Positions 1 through 8,440 of a DNA stretch of 64,000 bases are shown piece by piece. The first letter of the stretch is position 1, and every line of letters starts with the position of its first letter. Source of the DNA: Acestrorhynchus altus. Lineage: Eukaryota; Chordata; Actinopteri; Characiformes; Acestrorhynchidae. A model generated the notes under the pieces. That model was given only the letters and a program-made list of their open reading frames with translations, did not search any database and had not been told where the DNA came from. Position numbers and translations under genes: made by a program. The DNA is taken from positions 28,935,990-28,999,989 of the forward strand of contig CM067511.1 in NCBI GenBank assembly GCA_034509495.1, in the 5' to 3' direction.

Positions 1-141
1 TTTGGACAGTCTTGGTAACATCCTTACTGCTTTTATGTAAATGGTGTTTCCATGAAGATATTTTAAGGGAACGAGAGAGTCAATTTAAACAAATGCAGGA
101 AAATGTTAACCCATCCATGCAGTGAAACACTAGGGAGAAGT

Positions 142-275
142 GAACACACATGTCTGGAGCGGTGGGCAGCCCTGTCCACGGCACCTCAACCAAGGGCACT
201 TCAGTTATGTCCTGCCAGTTCAGAGAATCAAACCACCAACCTTCCACTCAAGACCACAGCTTCCCCAATTATTTA
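142..275 (-). repeat. Dispersed-repeat fragment (SINE/LINE-like)
   Basis: The text with AGGGCACTTCAG, then GAATCAAACCACCAACCTTCC resembles a common teleost dispersed repeat that carries a minus-strand tRNA-like GGTTTGATTC box. It lies in the btf3 intron at the left edge. The call is from recall of the family, not from a search. Confidence 0.4.
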
Positions 276-493
276 TAGCTAATTGCCCCCAATTCCTACA
301 CTTTCATTGACATAAATAAAATGCAAAAATGATTAAAGATGAGCTGTGTTTTTGTGGGCTGTTATGCTTTATAGTTATAAACCGGTGGGCTGTGAGGTGG
401 GAAAGGCTGAGAAGCCCTGCCTGAGACTGTAGATCTATATCTGAAGGACTAACTTAAGTGTGGCCTAAAAAACACGGGTAAAGTGGATCTTAC

Positions 494-562
494 CTTTCCG
501 CCGATGCGGACTTGCGCCTGCAGCTTGGCTAATTTCTCCTGGTTCATTACTGTTTCTTTCAT
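494..562 (-). CDS. btf3: btf3 first coding exon (partial gene)
   Basis: Read on the minus strand this exon opens exactly at an ATG that follows a splice acceptor (CTTACAG) and closes at a codon boundary before a consensus donor (GTAAGA at 493-488). It encodes 23 residues beginning MKETVMNQEKLAK and ending RIGGK. This matches the start of the short isoform of vertebrate BTF3, the beta subunit of the nascent polypeptide-associated complex (NAC), which with NACA binds the ribosome exit tunnel and shields nascent chains in the cytosol. The close paralogue BTF3L4 starts directly at MNQEK, so the MKET extension favours btf3. The NAC domain itself and all later exons lie beyond the left edge; positions 1-493 belong to the next intron. 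The identification rests on only 23 residues, but these are highly distinctive and the neighbour foxd1 fits the human gene order. Confidence 0.9.
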
Positions 563-700
563 CTGTAAGAGAAGCACACGTGTGTTAGCAGAGCAGTGAG
601 TGTTTAACAGCAGGTTCTGAGGGGTCCGAATGAACTTCGCTGCAAGGCGGCGCCCGGGATCTTAAGGCGGCAGTGGCCTGGTAGTTAAAACAGTAGTAGT

Positions 701-942
701 GGGGCGTTAAAGCAATAGTTCTGGGCCGTTAAAGCGGTAGTGTTGGGGCGTTAAAGCTGCAGTGTCGGGGCGTTAAAGCCGCAGTGTCGGGGCGTTCAAG
801 CGGTAGTGTCGGGCCGTTAAAGCGGTAGTGTCGGGCCGTTAAAGCGGTAGTGTCGGGCCGTTAAAGTAGCAGTGCTGGGCCGTTAACGTAGCAGTATTGG
901 GCCGTTAAAGCGGTAGTGTTGGGCCGTTAAAGCGGTAGTGGA
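701..942. repeat. 11-copy, 22-bp minisatellite in btf3 intron 1
   Basis: Eleven head-to-tail copies start at about 701, 723, 745, 767, 789, 811, 833, 855, 877, 899 and 921. The unit begins GGGCCGTTAAAG and ends CGGTAGTGTC. Copies differ by a few substitutions (GGGGCG for GGGCCG, TAGCAG or TGCAG for GCGGTAG), and spacing is constant. Seven copies read CCGTTAA, the reverse complement of the Myb core TAACGG. More degenerate units may extend leftwards to about 655. Confidence 0.9.
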
Positions 943-1175
943 GTACTAAAGTGAAGGTCTGTAGTCGAGGCGTTGTTAGTTCTCTGAACGCAGTCCTGGT
1001 CGAGTCTTATCCGGTAAAAAGCTCCGCGGCAGTCGGACTCTCTCCTCCCTCACACGGCTGACTATTCACGGCGCTACTCGGTCAGTAAGAGGGTTAATGA
1101 ACTGTCCGGTCACTCGGTCAGTAAGAGGACGCCGCCTGTGCAGGAAAGAGTGTGTTTTAGAGAGTCGACACTGAC

Positions 1176-1245
1176 CTGCGCGCTGACAGCGAACACACGC
1201 GGAGAGCAAGATGGAGGCGAGAGAGGAGGACGGAAGTGACGCACG
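1176..1245 (-). other. btf3: btf3 exon 1 (5' UTR)
   Basis: On the minus strand the sequence runs from a GC-rich promoter into a short exon that ends CGCAG and is followed by a donor GTCAGT (1175-1170). The exon contains no ATG in the sense direction, so translation would start in the next exon at 562. The pyrimidine-rich start (CTTCCGTCCTCCTCTCTCGCC, read downwards from about 1237) resembles the 5'TOP-like starts of translation-machinery genes. The 5' end is inferred from motif position; the splice junctions are read directly. Confidence 0.65.
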
Positions 1246-1255
1246 GCCGGAAATG
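1205..1255 (-). promoter_or_regulatory. btf3: btf3 core promoter with ETS and YY1-like motifs
   Basis: The plus-strand text shows two ETS/GABP-type cores, CGGAAGTG at 1231-1238 and CCGGAA at 1247-1252, a CRE-half-like TGACGCA at 1237-1243, and a YY1-like AAGATGGAGGC at 1208-1218. No TATA box is visible. This is the usual architecture of a CpG-rich housekeeping promoter firing leftwards into btf3. Confidence 0.6.
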
Positions 1256-1380
1256 AGACCCAGAGGCGAGAAAAAAATATAAATATAAATATTTCAATAA
1301 ATAAACGAGAGTATGAAATTTATGAAATTTAAACATGTCGGGAAACTTCATAAGTAAAATATAGTAATAATAACAAAATA

Positions 1381-1381
<1 letters not shown>

Positions 1382-1461
<80 letters not shown>

Positions 1462-1479
1462 CGTGTGTCTGTGTGTGTC
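1382..1479. repeat. (TG)n microsatellite, about 98 bp
   Basis: A nearly pure TG run ends in GCGCGCGTGCG interruptions. It lies about 140 bp upstream of the btf3 promoter. Confidence 0.98.
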
Positions 1480-2339
1480 TGGTCTGATGTATTTCTATTC
1501 AGAATATCCCAGGCTTTAACCATGTTTTAATAAAAAAAAAATGACTTGCACCCATAATTGTTGGTCTGTCTAAACACTATTTATATCTTGTTTATTTTGA
1601 TCATCCAGAGTATTTCTGAGCTGACTAATATTTTAATGATCTATTCTTAGTGATTAGATTGACGAGGATGTTTATAATAATAAGTTCTTCAAAATATTTA
1701 AAATGTATTATTTTTCTTATTTATGTACATATTGGTACTAGCCCCTCTCAGAACTTTTATTCTGAAATTTGGTCACTGAGCAAAGAAAGGATGCATTCAC
1801 TTCCATCTCCTTTACCCATCTCATTTAAAGGGGAAGTCAGCTCCTCCCCTTTCACTGATCAGTCAGAGTCTGTGTGCAGGCTGAGCATGTACATGTGGAC
1901 AGAGCAGTAAACATTCCCTGGAAGCTTCTTTGGCATTTAAACTGGGAGTTAATTCAGTTTGAATTGAGTTAATTTAGCTGTTTTCTCATCACACGATGAT
2001 AAGACCACCATAGTTAGATTGGGTCCTGTAGTCTCATAGTTTGTTATGATATGTGTCATGTCTGTTGGTTTCTCTGATCTTGAGATATGAAGATATGAAT
2101 CTTAGAATATAGCTGGTATGTAACTGCCCACACACTTAACTTACAGTAAATTACAGTAACAACTAACTAGGCTGACAGCAGAACTTGTATTTTTCAGCAA
2201 AAAAGAGACCATTTATTTTAATGTACAAATTTCCCATATAACATCCTTGTGGTAGGCCAGTATGAGTGACCCAACAGGGAACCAGAAAGTTTTCTTCATG
2301 GGTTCTATGTTGGCCAACATATTGATGCCCACCATGGTC

Positions 2340-2570
2340 CCTGTTTTCTCTGGATCAATGGTGCTCCATCCAGTACTTCTGGAATGAGTTGGAGATGAAA
2401 TGAGATTGTAAGCATCCACCATCCTGACCTCACTAATGCCTTTGTCATTAAATGCAGTTAAATCCAAAAGCTAAAGACAATTTCTTCAAAAAAAGCAGAA
2501 TAATTGCTTTGTTGAACCTTGATTTCAGAAGAAACAATGAATGAGCAGGTGTCCCAATATTTTAAAATAT
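2340..2570 (+). mobile_element. Tc1/mariner remnant, 3' part
   Basis: The stretch with CTTCTGGAATGAGTTGGAG, CTGACCTCACTAATGCC and the tail GAATGAGCAGGTGTCCCAATA matches the 3' end of a Tc1-like transposon abundant in teleosts; it encodes the end of the transposase and the terminal inverted repeat. The reading frame is broken. The same family occurs at 25660-25990 and 37930-38300. Confidence 0.65.
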
Positions 2571-3239
2571 TAAATATAAAATATTGACTCAAAGATGCAC
2601 TATTATGGGAATCTGCTATTATGTTGTCTGACAATAATTCTACTGTAGTGTAGTGTTCATATGGCAGAATATCACCAATTAACAATTAAGGCAGTGTCAG
2701 GTGTTTGTAGAAGGTTTAAGGTTAGTTGCACATTCATTTAATTTAATTGACTTAGAAAAAAGACACAAAGAGCTTATATTTTATCTAACATATATAAGGT
2801 TTATTTTCCTCCCCAATTGTAATTACAACAATGTAATTAAAAGTAGACAATTATGTAAATAGTGTGGCAAGTGATTACCATGCATGATCTCACAAACCCA
2901 AAAGATGATTTGCATTTTAAAAGGACATACTGTCTCTCACTTAAAATATTTAAGGTACAATAACTTGTGCAGATGTGCAGAAACACAAAGGTGGAGGATA
3001 GCACAATGTTCATGAACACTGGCTACAAAGAAAACTAATTAATGGATTAGTCCATAAATAAATAAATAAATAAATAACCAAATGACTTCAACATGATTGA
3101 ATTTGCCATTTGCCAAGTGATTCCACTGGTATTGTGTGCTTCTGTCAGTGCGTAGGCCACAACCCAACTGGTTACTTTTCATTACACTGAAACATACTGA
3201 CCTGATAAAGAAAAAACACTATTAATATTCATTGATCCA

Positions 3240-3365
3240 CTCATCTGTCAAGTTATTCATCCAACTTTTTATACAGATGTTGCTGATCAGGGTTATGGGT
3301 TGTTCAGAGCCTATATGTTCCTTCTGGACATGGTGACAGTCCATCTTATGGACACTGGTAAATAC
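3240..3365 (-). mobile_element. SINE-like tail fragment
   Basis: Text with TCAGGGTTATGGGTTG, CAGAGCCTATATG and GACAGTCCATCTTATGGACAC resembles, in reverse orientation, the 3' region of the teleost SINE seen more completely at 31648-31984. It is heavily diverged. Confidence 0.45.
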
Positions 3366-3513
3366 AAAAGATCTCATTTAAACGGGTCCAAATCTAGCTA
3401 TTACAATTAAGGTGTGTTTCAATGCCAAATGAACTTTGTTTAAAGGCAACTGGGGAAAAATAAGCTAATTATCAGAATCCACTTGCTTTCCAACTGGACA
3501 GGCTCTGCTGATA

Positions 3514-3521
3514 TGACGTCA
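3514..3521. promoter_or_regulatory. Palindromic CRE motif
   Basis: TGACGTCA is the perfect cAMP-response element. It lies in non-repetitive sequence between btf3 and foxd1. An eight-base match occurs by chance about once per 65 kb, so function is only a possibility. Confidence 0.25.
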
Positions 3522-4215
3522 GACATAAAACTGATGTGAAATCAGCCATGTGAAAGAGTTACTGCCCCTTAGTTACACAGACAACAAATTGTCCTAATTT
3601 AATTGGTAATGAAATTCAGCTAATTGAGCACACCCATGCTCACATGCAGCCAACTCTGCAGAATGTAAGCTCAGTTGCTACAGAGGTTTTAACCAATGGC
3701 TGTAGAAAAGCATGGACAGCTTGCAAGGTTCAAAAGTGAAGCGACCAAGAGGTCTAGCACCTCTGCTGGCTGGTTGCAGTATGGTCCACCTATGCCTATA
3801 TGTTATCCAGTGTTTAATGCAAACAGTTATTTATCCATTTTCTCAAGAAATCAGTTTTTAAAATACTTGCTCTGTCCTAAGAAGGCAGACTTACATTAAG
3901 TAATGAAGTGCTTGACAGCATTGGCTGGAACAGACTGTTGGCAAGACATTTCTATTATACAAAGATGTCCTCCATCAGCAATCTAGTTAATCTGACTTTT
4001 TTATTGTGTCATGTTGTGTTGTTGGTTGCATTAAAAGACACTCTGTATTAATATCTATATAGTTTCTAGTATGTCTGCTATGCTATACACATAATGACCT
4101 GTTTGAGCTAGTAGGTGTTAGTGGACAGAGCACACTTTTCTAATTCAAGGCATACCTGTTTCCACCCATTTCTAATCTCTAATGCTCTACCCTCTTAGAT
4201 TCTAATTGTTGTTGA

Positions 4216-4227
4216 CCCCCCCCCCCT

Positions 4228-4313
<86 letters not shown>

Positions 4314-4316
4314 ACA
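4216..4316. repeat. Poly-C, (CT)n and (CA)n compound microsatellite
   Basis: Eleven C residues (4216-4226) are followed by CT repeats to 4260 and CA repeats to 4316. Confidence 0.98.
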
Positions 4317-5111
4317 GGTTACTCCATCCATACATCAGAACTCAGGAACCCAGTTTATCCTATTTCAACCAAAATCAAACCACCTTCAGAGCCACTGCAG
4401 ACTGATGGATAAAGCCCAGGATCCAATCTCTTTGAATGGGGACAGGCCAAAATTCTGAAAACTGAAGGTCAAATTACTGTATTACTTCTTTTAAATCACT
4501 GATAGAATCAGATTTTGTGTGTGATCACATGTGATAGCATGATCATATTCTATCTAAAGTGCAAACATGATTTTGGGTGAGTGAATTCTATATGATTACA
4601 TATAATAACCAGATGACATCACACCAACAAAGCTTGAGTCTCATGTTAGAAAAGCATGAAAAGAGGAGAATCAGGTGTGATGACTGAAATCCAAACATTC
4701 AAAGGGGAAATGAATGCGAGTTATTTCTAGTAAAGACAGTTATGATTTACTCAAACTTCATTCATATACAACGAAAATTTTTGACAGTTTAATTTACTTC
4801 TCCTTAATGTCTTTTTGTCCGTTGTAAGATTTATTGCCTTGTTCTACTCTTTGTTGTTCTAGACTGAGTTCCTCATTACAGAACCTCATTTCATTACTAG
4901 TCATTTAAAATCTCTGATTGTTCAATTAAGCTCTGCGATTGCGTCTAATGCACATACTTTTTCATTATTTCGTTTTCTTGAACTATAAACCACATATTTT
5001 CCTCGGGTGAGTCAAACAGCAGCATCAGTTAATTGCACGCAGATAAAGGCATTTTTAATTTCCACGATTCAAACGTGCCAAGAGCTTCTAAATGAGAATG
5101 AGTAGCACATG

Positions 5112-5112
5112 T

Positions 5113-5176
<64 letters not shown>

Positions 5177-5400
5177 TGTTTGGCAAGTGCTGTGTTCATG
5201 TAACATATTGTTTAAATTCGAACCACTTCCCATATATAAATCCCATATTATTCAGTGTGTGTGTGTGTGTGTGTGTGTGTGAGTGAGTGAGTTGATTGAA
5301 GCGGTGTGAAATTAACGACAATGTTCAGCAAAAGTGAGCAGGTCAGACTGGATATCAGAAGCTCAAACCAGTCATACGAAAGGTGGAAAGTATTTTGTGC

Positions 5401-5454
<54 letters not shown>

Positions 5455-5481
5455 TGCGTGCGTGCGTGCGTGTGTGTGTGT
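5112..5481. repeat. (CT)n, (GT)n cluster: three tracts
   Basis: CT then GT repeats run 5112-5180, GT at 5255-5280 and TG at 5403-5481, the last ending in GCGTGCGT variants. Unique sequence of 75-120 bp separates them. Confidence 0.97.
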
Positions 5482-5740
5482 CTTTAACTTTACTGATTTA
5501 GCGCGGACTAAACTATCGTATTAACGATAAGACATCATTACTTAAAAAATAAACAAATACTTCAGAAATTAAAACTAAATAAAAGATACATGATGGACAA
5601 ATTTAAAAATTCAACAATTAAATAAAATAATAAATCAATAAAATTGATATATAAACAATATAAGGAATACATGAAAAAATACTTAAATTTATAAAGAATC
5701 AAACGGATAAATAAATTAGCTAGCAAGTAATAAGAATAAC

Positions 5741-5743
<3 letters not shown>

Positions 5744-5786
<43 letters not shown>
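5744..5786. repeat. (CA)n microsatellite
   Basis: Pure CA run in a very AT-rich context (5520-6200). Confidence 0.98.
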
Positions 5787-5789
<3 letters not shown>

Positions 5790-6083
5790 GCAATGGATTT
5801 GACAAAATGAATAGAAAGAGAAAGTAGCAAATTTAAAAGTTCGAACAATAATAAAACAAATAACATATTTATATTTTGTAAATGTATAATTAAATTCATT
5901 TTTGAGTAAATAACATAAATACATATGATTAATGAATTATGATTTAAATGAATAAATAAGTAAGCAATACATTACATTGTATTTAAAAGAACGATAAACA
6001 ACAGACAAACCATACATGCTGATGTATAAAAGTCACTAAACAAAATAAAAACATTTACTATTACACATTTAATAATTAACAGA

Positions 6084-6084
<1 letters not shown>

Positions 6085-6148
<64 letters not shown>
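6085..6148. repeat. (ATT)n-(AAT)n perfect inverted repeat
   Basis: About 30 bases of ATT repeats (6085-6114) switch directly to 34 bases of AAT repeats (6115-6148). The two arms are exactly complementary, so the tract can extrude as a hairpin with no loop sequence of its own. Confidence 0.97.
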
Positions 6149-6149
<1 letters not shown>

Positions 6150-6280
6150 AAAACAAGTAAGTGGTAGATTAGACACTAAAGCAATAACAATATTTCTCTA
6201 ATTATGAAGTATTTTGTTAATTGGTACTAAGTCGTGTTGCGACGTGCGCTGTGTTTGATATCGAAGGTGCGGACGGTTGG

Positions 6281-6295
6281 ACCCTAGATGGCGCT
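6281..6295 (+). promoter_or_regulatory. CTCF-like site between btf3 and foxd1
   Basis: ACCCTAGATGGCGCT matches 13 of 15 positions of the CTCF core CCASYAGRKGGCRSY and includes the invariant AGATGGCG segment. It sits in a GC-richer, non-repetitive island flanked by AT-rich sequence, about 5 kb from btf3 and 1.8 kb from foxd1. Confidence 0.5.
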
Positions 6296-6708
6296 CTCTC
6301 CGACAGAGACGCAGCGGAGACGAGCAGTGAACCCCAAACACACCAGCTCTGACCACAGGAGAGGCCATAAAACTCTCCAGATGTGTTTTCCATCCTGCAG
6401 AAATGCCCTCCTCCCTACTGCTCCTCTCCAGAACTAACACTGCTGCAGTAAAAGATCAGATGATAATTTAACTGAGACAAACTGACTCAGTCCGCATCAC
6501 ACGGGCCAGTTTATAGACATGCGCCGACAAACTTCTGGATAAATGACTTCTCATCACTTCTGCCACAAACTGTCTTTAACAACCTGCTGCAAACGACTCT
6601 TTGTTAATCTCTGTTCTTTAGGGATAGGTTCAGTGGGAGTGTTCCCTCCCCCGGGTAAGCACCAGTGCTTATTTAGCACAAACTAAACAGGAGAATGTGT
6701 GACCTGAT

Positions 6709-6710
<2 letters not shown>

Positions 6711-6746
<36 letters not shown>

Positions 6747-6776
6747 TACATTACGCATGTATTCTTCTGACAAATG

Positions 6777-6831
<55 letters not shown>

Positions 6832-6842
6832 TATATATATAT
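6711..6842. repeat. (CA)n, (TAA)n and (TA)n tracts
   Basis: CA repeats at 6711-6743 are followed by TAA repeats at 6780-6831 that run into a short TA tract. Confidence 0.97.
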
Positions 6843-7208
6843 AGAAATTGTATTTGTTGAATGTTACTTTCTAGGCACACGCTAGCACTTCATATAAAAT
6901 AATTACGTTTTATAATCTGAAATTATCCTAAACTTTTTCCAAAAGAAAAAAATGGTTGGAGTATTTCATTGTTTAATTTGCCTGAAATTTGATCAAATGT
7001 AAAGAACAAGTGAGTTTTGTTAAAAGCGAAAGCGTCTAAACGGGGTCGCCGATTTTGCGTAATTGCCAATAAATATACAGTTAGATTAGAGAACGGAGAG
7101 TATTCTAATTACGTTTAATAATACTAATCATTAATGATATTGCTTAAAGAATAAAGGAGTGAAAAAATAGGTAAATATTATTTCAATTTTATCATCTTTA
7201 TCATCACA

Positions 7209-7226
7209 TCTCTCTCTCTTTCTCTC

Positions 7227-7261
<35 letters not shown>

Positions 7262-7369
7262 TAGTCTGCATAATTTGTAAATACACTGATGGCCACCGAG
7301 CAGACAGCTTCAATAAACATACGCAATCACAATGTATTAATCATTTATTTACATATATATAGATATGAG

Positions 7370-7421
<52 letters not shown>

Positions 7422-7532
7422 AGTTGAAGTAAATGTATAAATTATATATAAATAATAAATTAAAAATGAATAAATAAATAAAAAAAATGGCCCACTCCAA
7501 ATAAAAATATGTACGATGGTAATGTGATGAAA

Positions 7533-7592
<60 letters not shown>
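7209..7592. repeat. (CT)n/(CA)n, (TA)n and (TG)n tracts upstream of foxd1
   Basis: CT/CA at 7209-7256, TA at 7375-7418 and TG at 7535-7592 lie 480-860 bp upstream of the foxd1 promoter. Confidence 0.97.
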
Positions 7593-7594
<2 letters not shown>

Positions 7595-8073
7595 AATATT
7601 TGCTTTAATAATGCTGTTACTTTATTATTAAACTGAGTCAATGACCAGTGAAAGCACTATAATCCTTCTCCTCCTTGCTGCTCCTCCACTAAACCCCACT
7701 CAGGTCCCTGTAGAGACTCGGGCTGTTCAGAGAGGCGCTCAGGTGCTGGGTGAGACCACCTCAGTGACCTGCTCTAAGGGGAACAGACGCCCTGCGCCCA
7801 GAAGCTCCCGCTCTGCGCTGTTTGGGGAGCAGAGGCCAGCAGAGCAGCAGTACAGGGAGGGTCCTACCGGTCAGCATGTGCTCGGGCCTCTTCATTCTTC
7901 ACTCAGGAGGTACAGCAGAGAGCAGAGCTCCAAGCTGGACGTCGAAGCCCTTTCCACGAGCGTTTGAAAGACCACCATATGGAGTGAGTCACTTCAGTCA
8001 ATCTCCGATTCTTCTTTTTCCTTCCTGCCATAGACCACCTTCCCCCCTTGTTGTCTTCCCCCCTTCTCGGTGC

Positions 8074-8118
8074 ATTGGTGACGCTGGGCCGGCACGTGAC
8101 CAGCGGGCTCGTATAAAG
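8074..8118 (+). promoter_or_regulatory. foxd1: foxd1 core promoter: CCAAT, E-box, TATA
   Basis: An inverted CCAAT box (ATTGG, 8074-8078), a USF/MiT-type E-box CACGTGAC (8093-8100) and a TATA box TATAAAG (8112-8118) are spaced as in a focused promoter. Transcription should start near 8140-8150. The order and spacing are read directly; the start site is inferred. Confidence 0.75.
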
Positions 8119-8141
8119 CCCCCGGTGAGGTCCGCCCTCTT

Positions 8142-8440
8142 TGGACTCCCGCTCGGGCCTGTCGGAGGCTCTCTGCGCTCGGAGATCAGCGCGCGGACGC
8201 TCGGCGCTCCATTTGAAGTCTATGGCTGCGGTGACCCCAGGGAGTGCCCCGTCGCCTTTTCCTCCTCCTCCTCCTCCTCCTCCTCCTCTTCTTTACTATC
8301 ATCATCATCATCATCCCACTCCTCGTCGTATGAGCGCTCCTCCTCCTCCTCCTCCTCCTCCTCCTGCTCCTCATCCCCACCGCAGGTGAGCCCTGATCGT
8401 CGCGGGCCGGGAGCGCGCGCCCGCCCGCAGCCTCGGGGCC
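8142..8440 (+). other. foxd1: foxd1 5' UTR (inferred)
   Basis: About 300 bases lie between the expected start site and the CDS. The leader is GC-rich with two TCC-repeat blocks (about 8262-8289 and 8338-8365) and an ATC run (8298-8315). It contains an upstream ORF at 8222-8389 and a near-perfect splice-donor sequence CAG/GTGAGC at 8383-8391. FoxD genes are normally intronless, so I treat the leader as unspliced. Confidence 0.6.
8222..8389 (+). promoter_or_regulatory. Upstream ORF in the foxd1 leader (55 codons, proline-rich)
   Basis: An ATG at 8222 opens a 55-codon frame that ends in TGA at 8387-8389, 51 bases before the foxd1 ATG and in the same reading frame. The product would hold two runs of nine prolines, five histidines in a row and no recognisable domain. 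The start context is weak at -3 (T) but has G at +4. It could act as a translational brake through poly-proline stalling, or be a passive result of the TCC repeats. Confidence 0.4.

Larger units (their letters stand above)
1256..8073. other. Divergent intergenic region between btf3 and foxd1
   Basis: About 6.8 kb separate the two divergent 5' ends. The region is AT-rich and holds microsatellites at 1382, 4227, 5112, 5403, 5744, 6085, 6711, 6780, 7209, 7377 and 7535, a Tc1 fragment near 2340, a SINE tail near 3240, a palindromic CRE (TGACGTCA, 3514-3521) and a GC-richer island at 6230-6660 with a CTCF-like motif. No ORF here has coding character; those that exist run through dinucleotide tracts. 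Confidence 0.8.

Noticed and set aside
701..942. Possible CRISPR array
   Set aside because: The 22-bp units are contiguous without unique spacers, and the genome is a vertebrate. It is a minisatellite.
1157..1351. 64-codon minus-strand frame at the btf3 promoter
   Set aside because: It runs across the inferred exon 1 donor and upstream promoter; no resemblance to BTF3.
8383..8391. Strong splice donor CAG/GTGAGC in the foxd1 leader
   Set aside because: FoxD genes are intronless, the nearest acceptor-like CCCGCAG (8424-8430) would give an intron of about 45 bases, and no better acceptor precedes the ATG. Noted in case cDNA shows otherwise.
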